A DNA stretch of 64,000 nt from Entoloma clypeatum (GCA_963565915.1 OY751489.1:2976001-3040000), one strand, 5' to 3'; positions 8,428 through 19,752 are shown, numbered from the stretch's first letter. Program-made: numbers and translations. The notes: generated by a model from the letters alone, not told the origin.

Positions 8428-11400
8428 TCATTGTAGGACGATTGTATTTTCTTTCTTTCTTTGCAATCAATACATTGATTTGCAATGTTCATATTTTGAA
8501 CGAAAGAAAGAGAGATTTAAAAATGCAAAAGGCATTTTACGTTCAAATAACTTATATCCAATCTGGAATAATTCCAATAAGTTGGATGTGCCGTTGAGCC
8601 ACCTACTATAAAGGAAACAGCTTAATAAGCTTGTTAAAAAGACTGCGCGAGTCATTAATTTGTCTTTCTGCTGCGTCTATCTTTCCTTTTCAGGAATTAA
8701 TATTCCACCTTATATTGGATAAGACAAAAAATACTTTTAAAGTATTATATTTGTGCGCTATGGCATTTGCATAACACTAATTCTGCGCCTTGACAGGCTG
8801 CGATAGTGTTCAAAATTGTCATTCTGGCTGCCAATATATAATACTTTATTATCAGAAGAAGAGTTTTTCAACCCTTCAACCTAAATCGATTCAAATTGGT
8901 CTAGCCAACCAATCTTGTTTCTCCACTCTTTCACCAAAAAGTAGTGATGATTTGGGGCAACGCAAAGCTTCTTATCTGAACTCTCCATTTCTTGCATGGG
9001 AATGATCTCTGATGCATCTTGCGCCTTTTAGGCTGGCATTGCATTTTGACTTATAAGGCATCTGCGCTTTAATCAAGCAGCGATGGCCTTGTCACAGAAT
9101 CATATAGGGATGACCGTGATGGTACACACCCTATGGCAAAAATGGATATAGTCAAAAAATCAGATTGTATCACAGCTTACAAATATTGCTGGAATAAATT
9201 GCCTGAGAGTAATTACCTCAGCATAACTTGGAGAGTAATTCCTCCGCAGTTTGCGATTATTTTTTCTGCATGAATTTGTGGTTTCCCAACCAAGTTCTGC
9301 ATCTATTTCAGTATATGCTCTTTGAAAGCCAAAGATACATGGGAAATGATTGCCATACTTGACTGTGAAAAGGGGGAGAATATAGAGAAGCATTTTAATG
9401 GCAGCATTCTGCGCTATTTGCTTTACGATACCATTGCTAGAAAACTGATCTTTGATCTTTTGATCTCACCATCAGATGCATTGCTTCGTATACAACACTC
9501 TATAGGTTGTACCATTAAAGGAGCGCTGTGACCGCTGCATACTTATCAAATGGTCAACTTAAACAAAAGAAAAAGCTTATCCCAGCTTATACCCCTATGA
9601 TTTCTCACCCAGAAACGATGAATTCTGGATAAAAGAGAATATCATATGAATCGATCCGTTAGTCTTATCAGACTATTGTTGGGTTCTATTCCCAAGTATA
9701 TCTTCTATGATTACTTGATGAAGCATCTTAATTGATGGCTTACTAACAATGCATTAATTTGCATTATATGGTTCTTGGAATACCAAGATTACTATTGATT
9801 GCATAAACGCATCAGAGTGCTTGTTACACTCTGGAGATTTGGATCAACCCATCATCTGGTCTGCGCCTTAGTTTGGCTGCGACAATGATCTGGTTCTTGC
9901 ATTGAGTAGAGCGCCTGTGTTGGCTGCCTCCTTTGACAAACAAGACCAAATAACACCCTCACGCGTTATTGTTGTATCATGCAACAAACATAGTAAATCT
10001 GTGTTGATGTCTTAGAGTGGATTCTCTATTGACCTCTGAACATAAATCAGTTGTTCACCAACATAAGTATTGCCAACTACAAAGAACTACATCGCAAGTC
10101 ATTTATTTGACTATAATCTGCAATATTGCTTGCACATCATCACATATAACAGTTGGCTTGATTGCCTATAAAATCTGTAAAATGTACTCCATGGAATTGG
10201 TTTTCAGGGGGAGATAATTCATTCTCTGTTAATCTTAAAACAATCCACATGATGTTTGCATGTCTAGCCTTTGCATAACAATGTGCGCCCCTTTGGGCTT
10301 GCCACAGTTACTAGGCTTGATTATATCTGCGCTCAAATAATGGCTGCAATATCAATCATTGCGATTATATTTTGCAATAGCTTGGATAGTACGTCAGACG
10401 ATATGGGAAACGATGGCGAAACTACCAGCTGTCTCAGATATTATATTCTGAAGACTCGACGTCCACTATGACGATAAACTGGACCCTACTCCGGAACAGA
10501 GCATAAACTATCACAAGTGGACTCTGAACCTAACTAGTTCATCCACATCCCTGAAGTCTGGAGTATTACACTCGACTCAGATGACATTATCTGTAAGCAC
10601 ACCTTAAGTGTTGCCATGATAATATTACATACTCAGGATAAAGACACCCTTGTCTAAAAATCCATGGTTGTTAGTGCCTTATTTGGCAGCTTCCCAGAGT
10701 ATTAATAAGCTATTTATAGCTTAGATCATGCCAAGCATGATATCATCAGTTGGTTAAATGACCCTTTGAGCCAGATCAAGTCTAACAAGCTCTTAACTGA
10801 GTTATGTCTTCTGACTTATCCCCGGCCTTAGTGCCACATGCTCTTTCCATACTAGTTCTTGCGCTACTACTGGCTGCAACTACTATGTGATCCATAAAAA
10901 ACTGAGTACCACTACGTCTTGAGCGCCTTCTTGGGCTGCCTGCATTGGTAGTCTCATTTTTGTGTGAATCATGGTCAAAACCATTGATACTCGTCTGGAA
11001 TGACAATAAACTATCACACGTGGTTCGCTGATGCAATCAGGCCAAACACCTGACTCAGCATGGTCCGTGCGAGATAGGCAAAGCCTTAAATACGCTCCTC
11101 AAAAGGAATTTTAGAGCAGGCTTCCAATGGCATTCTTCGCCTACTTCTCCACCGCCTTCTACACTCGCTTCGCACATGCCGACCAGTTGGCACATGTTGC
11201 CTCGACCAACGCCAGCACCACCACCACCACCACTACTGCAGCCTCCGCCGCTGCTTCCTCATCGCCCTCTAGCAGTAACACTGCTACGACCACCGACGAC
11301 AAGAAATGTTGAAGGAAAACTAAAGTAGATAGTGGTAGAAGTAATTAAATAATCAATTACTTCAGTGGCTGCTCTAAGCGCTACACTGGCTGCTTCAAGC

Positions 11401-11691
11401 GCCATTCTGGCTGCATGTTAATTGCGCTATTTCATATCTCTCAAAGGTATTTTTATCCTTTGATGATCTATTGATCTCAGACTGACTTCTGATGAGACCT
11501 GTCTATTCTTGTTTTGGAATTAGACTTGGGGTCTCTGATAAGACCTTAAATGACAGCGTATGCTAAACGACACAGCAGATCCCCTTTAGCGCCCTTACGG
11601 CTGCTGCCATTTATTTTGGCTCTTCACTAGGACTTGAATGTCTTCTTGTGAGCAAGTATTGAAACCTGACGGAATCACACTTGAGGGGGAG
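8297..11691 (+). repeat. Right arm of the giant palindrome
   Basis: Inverted copy of 3222-6680. It begins inside the gag-fusion ORF and ends at the U3 start of the right LTR, with the purine-rich TTGAGGGGGAG at 11681-11691 as a good polypurine tract candidate. The hairpin motifs read GCGCC-loop-GGCTGC on this strand, with the bulged base on the 3' side. No further coding sequence is recognised apart from the small ORF at 11127-11312. Confidence 0.9.
11127..11312 (+). CDS. 61-codon Thr/Ala/Ser-rich ORF in right arm
   Basis: Exact counterpart of the left-arm ORF at 3601-3786: same 61-residue peptide, same upstream context, in the sense orientation of the adjacent LTR. Unknown function; see the left copy for description. 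Conservation between the arms does not show selection, because the whole arms are near-identical. Confidence 0.35.
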   Translation: MAFFAYFSTAFYTRFAHADQLAHVASTNASTTTTTTTAASAAASSSPSSSNTATTTDDKKC

Positions 11692-12131
11692 TGTTGAGAA
11701 TACATTCTAGACGGATGTCTCGACAGTCAATCATATGTCTATAGACATGTGTATTCCCATATGGAGTTACATATGGAAGTGTTCTAGACTTAGAACAATC
11801 TAGACTCGCTCTAGATCCCTGACTCATTAGATATGTGTCAGACGTGCACAACATATGTCATGTTATGTCACATCATGTGCTTGTCACACTATATGACTAT
11901 AAGTCACATATTACCATATATGTGAGTTTATGGTTCTGCGACAGAACTCAGTTTGTACTTGTTTGTACATGGTCTGTGCGCATCCTTGTAGGTATAAATA
12001 CTTGATGTATCTGTATCTGCAATAATAGGACTCTTACCAAGTACCTTCATCACTCAAGCTCTCTCTCTTCTTGCCTCCAATGTGAGTATCTTACCCAGGC
12101 TTCCCTGCGTATGTAGGCGTGCTGTTCAATA
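11692..12131 (+). repeat. Full LTR of the copia-like palindrome, right
   Basis: The LTR starts TGTTGAGAATACATTC and ends GCTGTTCAATA, directly followed by the CTTTC target duplication. The final TA instead of the usual CA is shared with the left LTR. A TATA-like GTATAAATAC near 11991-12000 is a plausible U3 promoter element, followed by a pyrimidine-rich CTCTCTCTCTTCTTGCC stretch. Confidence 0.88.
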
Positions 12132-12136
12132 CTTTC

Positions 12137-15100
12137 TTCTCTAGGACTTTGAATGGTCCATGTCGGAGTGCATCAAGTTTCTTTGAGGGGTGATCGGTCC
12201 TGATGTTAGTCCCTTCCAGCCACACCTTGTCTCCGATATGGTAGTCCCGAGACGGACTTCGCCGTGTGTCAACTGGCTTCTTCATCTGATCCTGTGCTTG
12301 TTTCAGTGCGGCATTGGCTTCTTCTTGTGCCTGTTTAAGTTTTTTTCAAGAAGTCGTTGGCAGCCGGATTAGTATCTTCTAACACGAGCTCTCCCTTCCA
12401 CGGATGTAAACCGTAGTTGAGGTAGAATGGGGTGTGCTTCGTTGCCTGATGTTCTTTGTCATTGTACTGGAACTCTGCGATTGCGATCCATTCAGCCCAA
12501 TCATCCTGTAGATGGTTGACAAAGTTTCGTAAGAATGCTTCTGTTTCCTGATGCGATCGCTCGGCCTGTCCATCAGTCTGTGGGTGGTATGCGGTGGACA
12601 GGTTCCTCTTGATCCCTAACATGCGGCAGAGTATCTCCATGAACTTCGCGGCAAACTGCAGTCCCCTATCGCTGATGATCTTCTTGGGGATCCCATGAAG
12701 CTTCCATATCTGATCCCGATAGATCTTGGCTAATCCTTCAGCTGATAGTTCCACGGTTGTCGGAATGAGGTGAAGCATCTTCGAATATCTATCCGTGATG
12801 ACCAGAATTGTGTTTTTTCCATCAGATTCTGGTATTGGTCCCACAACGTCGATTCCTATGTCTTCCCATGGGTGACTTGGTGCTGCATGGGGATGTAGCG
12901 GAGCATGTCGCTTTTGTCGGTTAATCTTGTTGCATTGACAAGTGTTGCAACCCTTCACGTACTTCTTCACATCATGCAGTATGGTAGGCCACCAGTAGGT
13001 GCGAGTGAGGAGTTCATGTGTCCGGTACTGTCCTGGATGTCCAGCCACTGGTGCATTGTGTGACTCAAACATCAATTCTTGTCGTAATTGTGGGTCTGGC
13101 GGGACATAGACTCGTTCTCCTGCATAGGTGATCCCATTCTCCTGCTGATACCAATGAGGATTCTTTTTTAGACCCTGGGCTACTTCTGTCTCCATGCGGT
13201 TTGAACCCTTGATGCGTGCGATCCATGGATTTTCGATGGTTGTGACATTTCCAATTTTGATGGAATCAGATGTTTCACCCCCTTCAAAGAATTGTTCCTC
13301 CATGAACATCTCCATTTGTACCACATCTTCTGATTCCAACCGTTTCAAGAATAGTCCCTCCTTGAGCATTTGGTCACTGTCCTGTGGTTCGAGTTCCGCT
13401 TCATACCAGGGTAAGCGTGACAGGATGTCTGCTTTCGCATTGGTCTTGCCGGACACATGCCGTAATTCAAAGTCATAGTCTTGTAACTTCATTTTCCAGT
13501 GTCGCTGTCGTTGATTTAGGTCCTGAGGACGACAGAAATATTCCAGGTTCTTGTGATCGGTCAAGATCTCGAAACGTTCCCTGGCTTCAAGCAGATAGTG
13601 TCTCCAATATTTCAATGCTTCCACGACTGCCAGGAGTTCCTTGTCGTATATCTTGTAATTCTGTTCGGCCGCGGACATGGTCCGCGACAAGAACACGATG
13701 GGGTGCCATTTGTCGTCTTGCTTCTGAGAGAGTACTGCTCCAATTGCATAGCCCGATGCATCGGTTTCAACCCTGAACTGTCCCTCTGGTTTCGGTAATG
13801 CCAAGACTGGTGCCGATGTAATTGCCCGTATGAGACCTTCAAAAGCTTGCTGCTCTGTTGGTCCCCAAGTAAATGCCGTACCGCCTGTGAGCGCGGTGAG
13901 AGGTTTTGCGATGTTTGAGTACCCTTCAATAAAACATCGATAGAAGTTAGCAAATCCAAGGAACCTCTGAACTTCCTTTTTTGATGTGGGTGCTCGCCAG
14001 TTTCAGATTGTATCCACCTTCTCGGTTTCCATTTCGACAGGTCCTTCACCAACAACATATCCCAATATAGGACATTTCATTACTTCCCATAAACACTTCT
14101 TCTCCTTTAGGAACAAATCATTGTCCAATAGGATCTGTAGGATTTCTTCAGTGTTTCGCGCGAGTTCTTCCTTGGTTTTACCAATAACCACAATGTCATC
14201 CATGTAGATCATGCAGATACGTTGGCGGATCTGGTCCCGGAATAGACTAGCCATCATTTGAGAGAACGTTCCCGGGGAGTTGCAAAGACCAAAAAACATG
14301 ACCAATGGTTCAAACAATCCTCGACTGGTGAGGAAGGTAGCTTTCCATTCATTGCCCTCCTTAATCTGGACATTGTTATAGCCCCACATGATGTCCATTT
14401 TATTGAAGTAGACTGCATCTTTCAGTACATCCAAGAGATTAGATATTTGTGGGAGTGGGAACTTGTCTTTGATCATGAATTTATTGACCATGCAGTAATC
14501 TTGTACCAATCATTTGGAACCATCCTTCTTGTTGATGTAGAAGCAAGGGGAGGCATAAGGGGATTTAGACAGACAGATCTTTCCTGTTGCTAGACCCTCG
14601 TAGATGAATGCGTCCAACTCCTCTTGTTCCTTTTGTGTCATAGAATATGTATTTCCCCCTAGTTCCTTTGGTGCATCTGGTGTAAGTTTGATACCATGGT
14701 CCCGTTCCCTCTCCTTTGGGATTTTATCAAAGTTCTCTTTCTCAAAGAGATGAGCAAATTGTTCAACATATGAGGGTCGTTTGGTTGTGGGAGGTGGTGT
14801 GGGAGTGACAGCTTCCAAGATAGGGTCTCCAGGCTTCCATTTCTGATCCGACTTTTTGGGTGCATCTTTGTCGCACACCTCAACCATGCAAACCCGGTGT
14901 TTGTGACCATTAAGGTTAATCCTGAAATCCGAGTGTTTGGTTCAACATGTTGTTGGGCACCGGTTAAATGTTACCGCGCCAGTTGTCCAATTGATTGTGG
15001 GGTTGTGGTGCACCAACCAGTCATGTCCCAAGAGCATGTCCATTCTCCCAATGTCCAGTACCATTGCTTCCATGGTTTCCTGATGTGCTCCCAAATCCAG

Positions 15101-15412
15101 TTTGACTTCGGCAAGTTGGCTCGCTTTCTGTTGTCAATTTGGTGATCCATCCGCATTTAGAATTGTTATGGGTGGTATTCCTCGCGTGGGGAGGTTCTGT
15201 TCGCGTACTATTCTGGGATGGATGCATGTGCATTCACATCCGCTGTCAACCTCAGGTCGGATAACCTTTGGTCCTCGTCGTGTTTTGAGCTGAGCTAACA
15301 GCCTGATTTCTCGTCTTTTCAGAGGGTTATCTCCCTTCACAATCTTAGTCGACGCAGTGGCTCGTTTGGCAGGGATGACATAGGTTCCATTGTCTGCAGT
15401 CATACAAGGCAA
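12137..15412 (-). pseudogene. Gypsy copy A pol: protease, reverse transcriptase, RNase H, integrase
   Basis: Read on the minus strand: protease with DSG active site (EVDSGCECTC), reverse transcriptase with KLTPDAPKELGG, the MDIMWGYNNVQ region and the catalytic IYMDD, RNase H (VETDASGYAIGAVL, then YDKELLAVVEALKYWRHYL and TDHKNLEYF), then integrase. Integrase shows the HHCC zinc finger (HPGQYRTHELL ... GCNTCQCNK), D (GIDVVGPIP), D (ISDRGLQFAAKF) and E (HPQTDGQAERSHQE), then the GPY/F motif GPFKVLEKK where the copia-like element inserted. Lesions include TGA at 14510-14512 after FYINKKDGSK, TGA at 14003-14005 after EKVDTI, and a frame break near 12335. The first two are also in copy B. The copy cannot make active Pol. 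Confidence 0.9.
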
Positions 15413-15453
15413 GCACGTCCGTTTAATAGATAAGGATCGCGACTTAGCATCAT

Positions 15454-17009
15454 TTAATCGGACCCTTCGGGAAAATCCTTCTCGTCAGCTTCTAAGATTG
15501 TGGTTTCATCATTCTCAGCATCTTTCTCGGACACCTTCCTAACCCTTCCGGAGTTCTTCTTCAGCTTGCGGCAGTTGCGCGCAATATGGCCTTCTTGGTC
15601 ACAGTTGAAACACTTGCGACCATCTTTCTTCTTTGGAGCGCTACAGTCTTTAGCCAGATGACCGAAGCGTTGACAGTTGTAGCAACGGGCTACTCCTGCT
15701 TTGTTGATCTCCATGGCCTTGCCCTGACCACCATAAGTGGTACCCGATCCGGTGCGCATGTCGCCGCCACCTCGGATGACCAGTGCATGTCCTTCCATCT
15801 GTCGTCCCTTGTTTCGGATCTCCTTTGCGTAATCGGTGTACGTCTTGCCATCGCTAGCCACTTGTTCAGAGATTCTGCGGTTAACGTTTTTCTCTAGGAT
15901 GTATTTCCCAGTTTCTTCGCCAAGGTTTGACAGTTTCAAGAGTTCTTCGAATTTGTCCAAGAATTCGTCGACAGTGCATTTCTCTTGTCTCAGGACTTCG
16001 AGTCTTGCTTTGGCAGCAACCAATTTGTTGGCGATGGAGAATCATGTGGTGATATCATCGGAGAAGCCTAACCAGGTGATGTCTCATTGTCAACAGCAAG
16101 AGCATCTAACTTGTTACTGGCCCAGTGCCTGCCGGACCCTTCCATCATGTGGGATAGTACCGCAAGAATCTTCTGATCATCTGTGAGACTCTTTTGGAAC
16201 CTGATGTATAGTTTGGTGGCTTTCCACCACTCGTCAAAGGTGTGTCTGTCCTTGAACATTCCAGGATCCTTGATGATCTTGGATGTATCCATTGTTTGTA
16301 CTGCCGGAGCTTCTGCCATGTCTAGAGTCCTGCGGAGGAGAAGAGGGGTTGGGTTGTTGGGATGAAGATGGGGTTTGGGATACAGGTAAGGATTGAAAAT
16401 GAGTCCCTGTTCTAGGCATCTGTTCGATATCTGACTGCTCGGAGTCAAAAGTAAATTCGTCAGGGGACTCGTCGGCGGAATCGGTGGCAAAATGTTCAGA
16501 GTATTTCCTCTGTAAATCTCTAAGGAATCTCTGTTCCTGCACGTCTGTTGGTCGCAAGAAGGGGTCAAGTCTCTCGTTTCGTGCCCAGCGGTTGTACTCG
16601 GTCTGTTGTTCTTCAGTGGTGAAGTGGGCATAGATCTGCTGCCTCGAGTAAGACGTGATGATGTGGCTCTGGGACGTCTCGATGTGAGCATCCTAATCAA
16701 TCTTCTGATAACGGTTGTCTGGACACCGATAAACTCTCTGATCTCTGTGATCCGACCTGTCTGAGGTCCTTCTTGAACGCGAAAACTTTTGAGTTCATTC
16801 TGTTGGGTGTTGTAATGTGCGATCTGGTGTTGTCGAGCAAGATGGATGCTCTCTGCTATCTCGCTGTGGGGGCGATGCTCGTCGTTGTCTAGTTCTTCGT
16901 CAAGCACCTGCTGTAGGATGCGACGGATCTCCGATTCAATGTACTGCTGGATGAGTGTAAAATCGATACTGTCTCGAGGACTTAGCTCCTCCTGTCGGGC
17001 TTCTGGCAT
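15454..17009 (-). pseudogene. Gypsy copy A gag
   Basis: Gag begins at the ATG ending at 17009 (MPEARQEELSPRDS). The first part ends in a Gag core (HTFDEWWKATKLYIRFQKS, HMMEGSGRHWASNK). The second part (from 16023) has EVLRQEKCTVDEFLDKFEELLKL, then two CCHC knuckles, CYNCQRFGHLAKDC and CFNCDQEGHIARNC, which bind element RNA. The two parts are in different frames. Between them, near 16030-16075, a one-base shift and an in-frame TGA interrupt what should read ...WLGFSDDITT-FSIANKLV. The same breaks are in copy B. Confidence 0.88.
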
Positions 17010-17111
17010 GCTGAATGGGTTACTGGTGAAGTCTTCAAAGAAGCGCGACGTCTTGACTCATCTGGTAGTTGCTCTCTTCGCTCTGGGCGAACCTAACGAG
17101 ATTTAGCAACT

Positions 17112-17513
17112 TGTTATGCTTAACAAACTGTTCCAAGGTTTGGGCAGAGTATGCAGGAAGTGGAAAGGTGAAGAGCAATGTGATTGCTAAATCTAAGGAA
17201 TCTAACTATGTTACAGAGGGTTTATATAGGTACTGACAATAGGCGATAGCAGATGAGTCAGTACTGTGAAAGGCAGTGCGCATGAGTAAGGCGACTGTGG
17301 AAGGCTATGTACAGTGAGTAAGCTGACTGCGGAAAGCGAGTCAGCGCGGGAGCGAAGTATACTAAAGGGGATGACGAAGTAATGTAATGAGTCAGACTGG
17401 AAATCGAAGGTTGCAAAAGTAGACATTAGACATAGTAAGCTAGTAAGAGGGCGCCGAGTCAGGCCGATAAGTAAAAGATATGATGTGGTCCTCATACCGT
17501 AGAGTCCGTAACA
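17112..17513 (-). repeat. 5' LTR of gypsy copy A
   Basis: 402 bp, starting TGTTATGC (plus strand, 17112) and ending GTCCGTAACA (17513), so the LTR termini are TGTTAC and ATAACA in the element sense. Length and ends agree exactly with the two copy-B LTRs (23062-23463 and 34397-34798). Confidence 0.9.
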
Positions 17514-19478
17514 GATGCACTGTCACGTCGGGCAGACCACGGAGATGGCTCACGGGACAATGAGGACATAGTCCTACTCCAACTGGAGCTGTTTGCCATA
17601 TGAGCCACTTGGGGTGTAGCCACTCAAGGTGAGGAGCGTGATGTCCTCCGAAAGGTCTGACAGGGCATTCATGATGGCCTTCTCAAGAATAGCATAGCGG
17701 AGGTAATCAAATCCCTTCCGACGGTCAGAGCTACATACCTCCATCCACAGAGCGGAATGGCAACAGTTGGAGGGTTTACTGTACTTTTGAGATCACATTT
17801 ACATGCCCAACAGCCCGCAGCTCCAACAGCGAATCATCACGCAACACCATGACAATCTGGTGGTCGGACACCCAGGATATTGGAAGACTCTAGAGTTGGT
17901 ATCACGCACTTATTGGTGGCCCCATATGGCACACTTGATTGGTCCATATTGCAAAATCTGCGACCCATGCCTCCACACCAAGGTCCGACGCTCTGCACCC
18001 TCCGGTGAACTTCATCCGCTCCCAGTTCTGTCAGAGCAATGGCAGGTAACTAGCGTTGATAGTGTTTAAAGGTCCGGTTTTTTTGTTTTTGTGAATATCT
18101 CAACAACTACTGGATGGAATTTCATCATCCAAGAGATGATCCCCATTTATTTTACCTGTCATTTGCTTTTATGACATGTTGAAATATCTCAACAATGGCT
18201 GGGCAGAATCTTTTTATCCAAGAGAAGACCCCCCGGTTTTCTATGTCCTCCATCTGCCCAAATATTTCGGTAATTCTAGTGATTTTATCTGGATTTCTGA
18301 AGCCATTCTTAAAAAAGGATAAACCACAAAAAACCAAGAACTGGACCAGACTTTTAAACACCAAGTGTTGATTTTATCACTGAACTACCAGAAGCCCATG
18401 GGTACGACACTATCATGGTAGTGGTAGACTCAGTCGGAAAATGCAGACACTTCATTCTGATGCACTCTGCTCTCTCTGCCCTCAGATCCGCGAAATCCTA
18501 CGTTCAACATGTCTGGAAGCTTCACAGTCTTCCGGAGGCCATTGTCTCCGATGGCAGACCGCAGTTTGTTGCCAAGTTCACATGAGAATTGTACAGGCTG
18601 TTGGACATCAAGGTTGCTGCCTCGACAGCTACCATCTGCAGTCGGATGGACAGACGGAACATGTGAACCAGGGATTGGAATAATACCTCTGGCTGTTTGT
18701 CAATGAGCGGCAGGATAACTGGGATGAATGGTTTCCAATGGCAGAGTTCTCATATAATAACCATATCCATGCATCCACACGCCAAATCCCCTTCTACATT
18801 GACACTGGACATCACCCGTGCATGGGCTTCAAGCCCCGACAGAGACCATCAGAGATCGAGGCCATTGAGGATTTCAGCAAGCAGATGAAGTCTGTATTGG
18901 AGGAAGCATGAGCAGCTTTGGGAAAGGCCAAAGACGACATGGCATAATACTACAACCAGTGTTGGTTGTCCACTCCAACCTTTCAACCAGGACAAAGTCT
19001 TTTTGGATTCCTCCAACCTCAAAACCACCCGACCAACCAAAAAGCTGGCTCATAGATATGTAGGCCGTGTTTCCGGTCGTCGGAATGCATGCATACAAAC
19101 TCAAACTCCCTTCTTCCATGTCTCACATTTACCCTGTATTCCACATTGTAAAACTGTTGCTGGCTCCGGAGGACCCCTTCCGACGAGATGTCCAAATCCC
19201 TCTGCCTCTGACCACAGTCGGAGAAGAAATGGAATACGAAGTCAAAACAATCTTGGACAGTCAGCTCCAATGAGGCAAACTGCAGTTTCTAGTCAAGTGG
19301 AAGGGGTATGGCTATGAGGAAAACTCATGGGAGACGGAGGAGGATGTCCACGCTTCGCACCTGGTCTGGGAATTTTACTGCTGACACCCAGGGGCTCCAC
19401 ATTGAATCACTGTGACTGCTTTCGAGTCATGCACTTTCTGCCTCGCACATTGAGACACCATGCCTTAAAGGGGGGGTA
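17514..19478 (+). pseudogene. Degenerate chromovirus fragment D: integrase and chromodomain
   Basis: A 5'-truncated, plus-strand gypsy pol remnant of a second family. Integrase zinc finger: HHDNLVVGHPGYWKTLELVSRTYWWPHM ... CDPCLHTK (shown in parts). A MITE interrupts it at 18061-18364. After the MITE, FITELPEAHGYDTIMVVVDS and EAIVSDGRPQFVAKF carry the two catalytic Asp regions; the Glu region is frameshifted. At 19067-19380 come the GPY/F-like end and a chromodomain (EYEVKTILDSQLQ, stop, FLVKWKGYGYEENSWE). Many stops and shifts. A G-rich polypurine tract (AAAGGGGGGG) at 19467-19476 precedes the 3' LTR. Confidence 0.8.
18061..18364. mobile_element. 304-bp MITE inserted in chromovirus D
   Basis: The insertion starts AGTGTTTAAAGGTCCGG and ends with the imperfect inverse (GACTTTTAAACACCAA). 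It is flanked by GCGTTGAT (18053-18060) and GTGTTGAT (18365-18372), an 8-bp duplication with one mismatch, suggesting a hAT-type mover. Inside are two diverged tandem copies of an about 55-bp unit beginning AATATCTCAACAA. The integrase frame resumes as VDFITEL when the insert is removed. Confidence 0.75.
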
Positions 19479-19752
19479 ATGTAAGGGCAACCATCTGATT
19501 TCCTTAGTCCGACACCCTCCGCCACCTCCGACCCATCCTCTGATTAGTCCGACACCTCCGACCCACCCTCCAACCATTGTGGTACGTCAATTACTATACA
19601 GTATGTTATGTTTCCTTTCTTTTCCATCTTTCTTTCATCACCTCCGATCTCCAACCTCCGACAACCTCCGACTGTACTCCGCATCAGAGGGCATGTCGGA
19701 GCGACAATTTGTATCACCATATGCACTATTCTGATTTACATATTCCATTCCC
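19479..19752 (+). repeat. Partial 3' LTR of chromovirus D
   Basis: The segment starts TGTAAGGGCAACC directly after the polypurine tract and is rich in TCCGAC motifs, like the LTRs of element C. It is cut off at 19752 by the inverted-repeat element that follows, so its end is not seen. Confidence 0.6.

Larger units (their letters stand above)
2390..12131. mobile_element. 9.74-kb palindromic copia-like retroelement insertion
   Basis: One integrated unit bounded by the duplication CTTTC (2385-2389 and 12132-12136). Layout from left to right: a partial LTR in plus orientation (2390-2647), 136 bp of family-specific sequence, a full LTR in minus orientation (2784-3221), left arm (3222-6680), unique centre (6681-8296), right arm (8297-11691), full LTR in plus orientation (11692-12131). 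The arms are inverted copies of each other. No protease, integrase or reverse transcriptase is present; only a gag fragment remains. The LTRs start TGTTGA and end TCAATA. The element must have moved with enzymes supplied in trans. Confidence 0.9.
1231..17513 (-). mobile_element. Chromodomain Ty3/gypsy retrotransposon, copy A (interrupted at both ends of its 3' half)
   Basis: A minus-strand chromovirus with 5' LTR 17112-17513, gag 17009-15454, pol 15412-12137 continuing at 2389-2065, a small extra ORF 1922-1641, and a partial 3' LTR 1517-1231. It is split by the copia-like palindrome at 2390-12131 and its 3' LTR is broken by the Tc1-like element. Excluding the insertions the remainder is about 6.5 kb, normal for the group. 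Several reading-frame lesions make it non-functional. The missing end of the 3' LTR lies beyond the left window edge. Confidence 0.9.

Noticed and set aside
5382..9531. Mirror pairs of 60-77 codon ORFs in the palindrome arms (for example 5520-5753 and 9160-9393)
   Set aside because: Duplicate because the arms are duplicated; no codon bias, start context or family resemblance. Only the Thr/Ala/Ser ORF was kept, at low confidence.
13384..13776. 130-codon plus-strand ORF
   Set aside because: Antisense to RNase H and integrase of gypsy copy A, no recognisable motifs.
17211..17495. ORFs such as MRTTSYLLLIG within gypsy LTRs (also 1212-1619, 23080-23364, 34496-34990)
   Set aside because: They recur in every LTR copy with no start outside it and carry no domain; LTR sequence, not genes.
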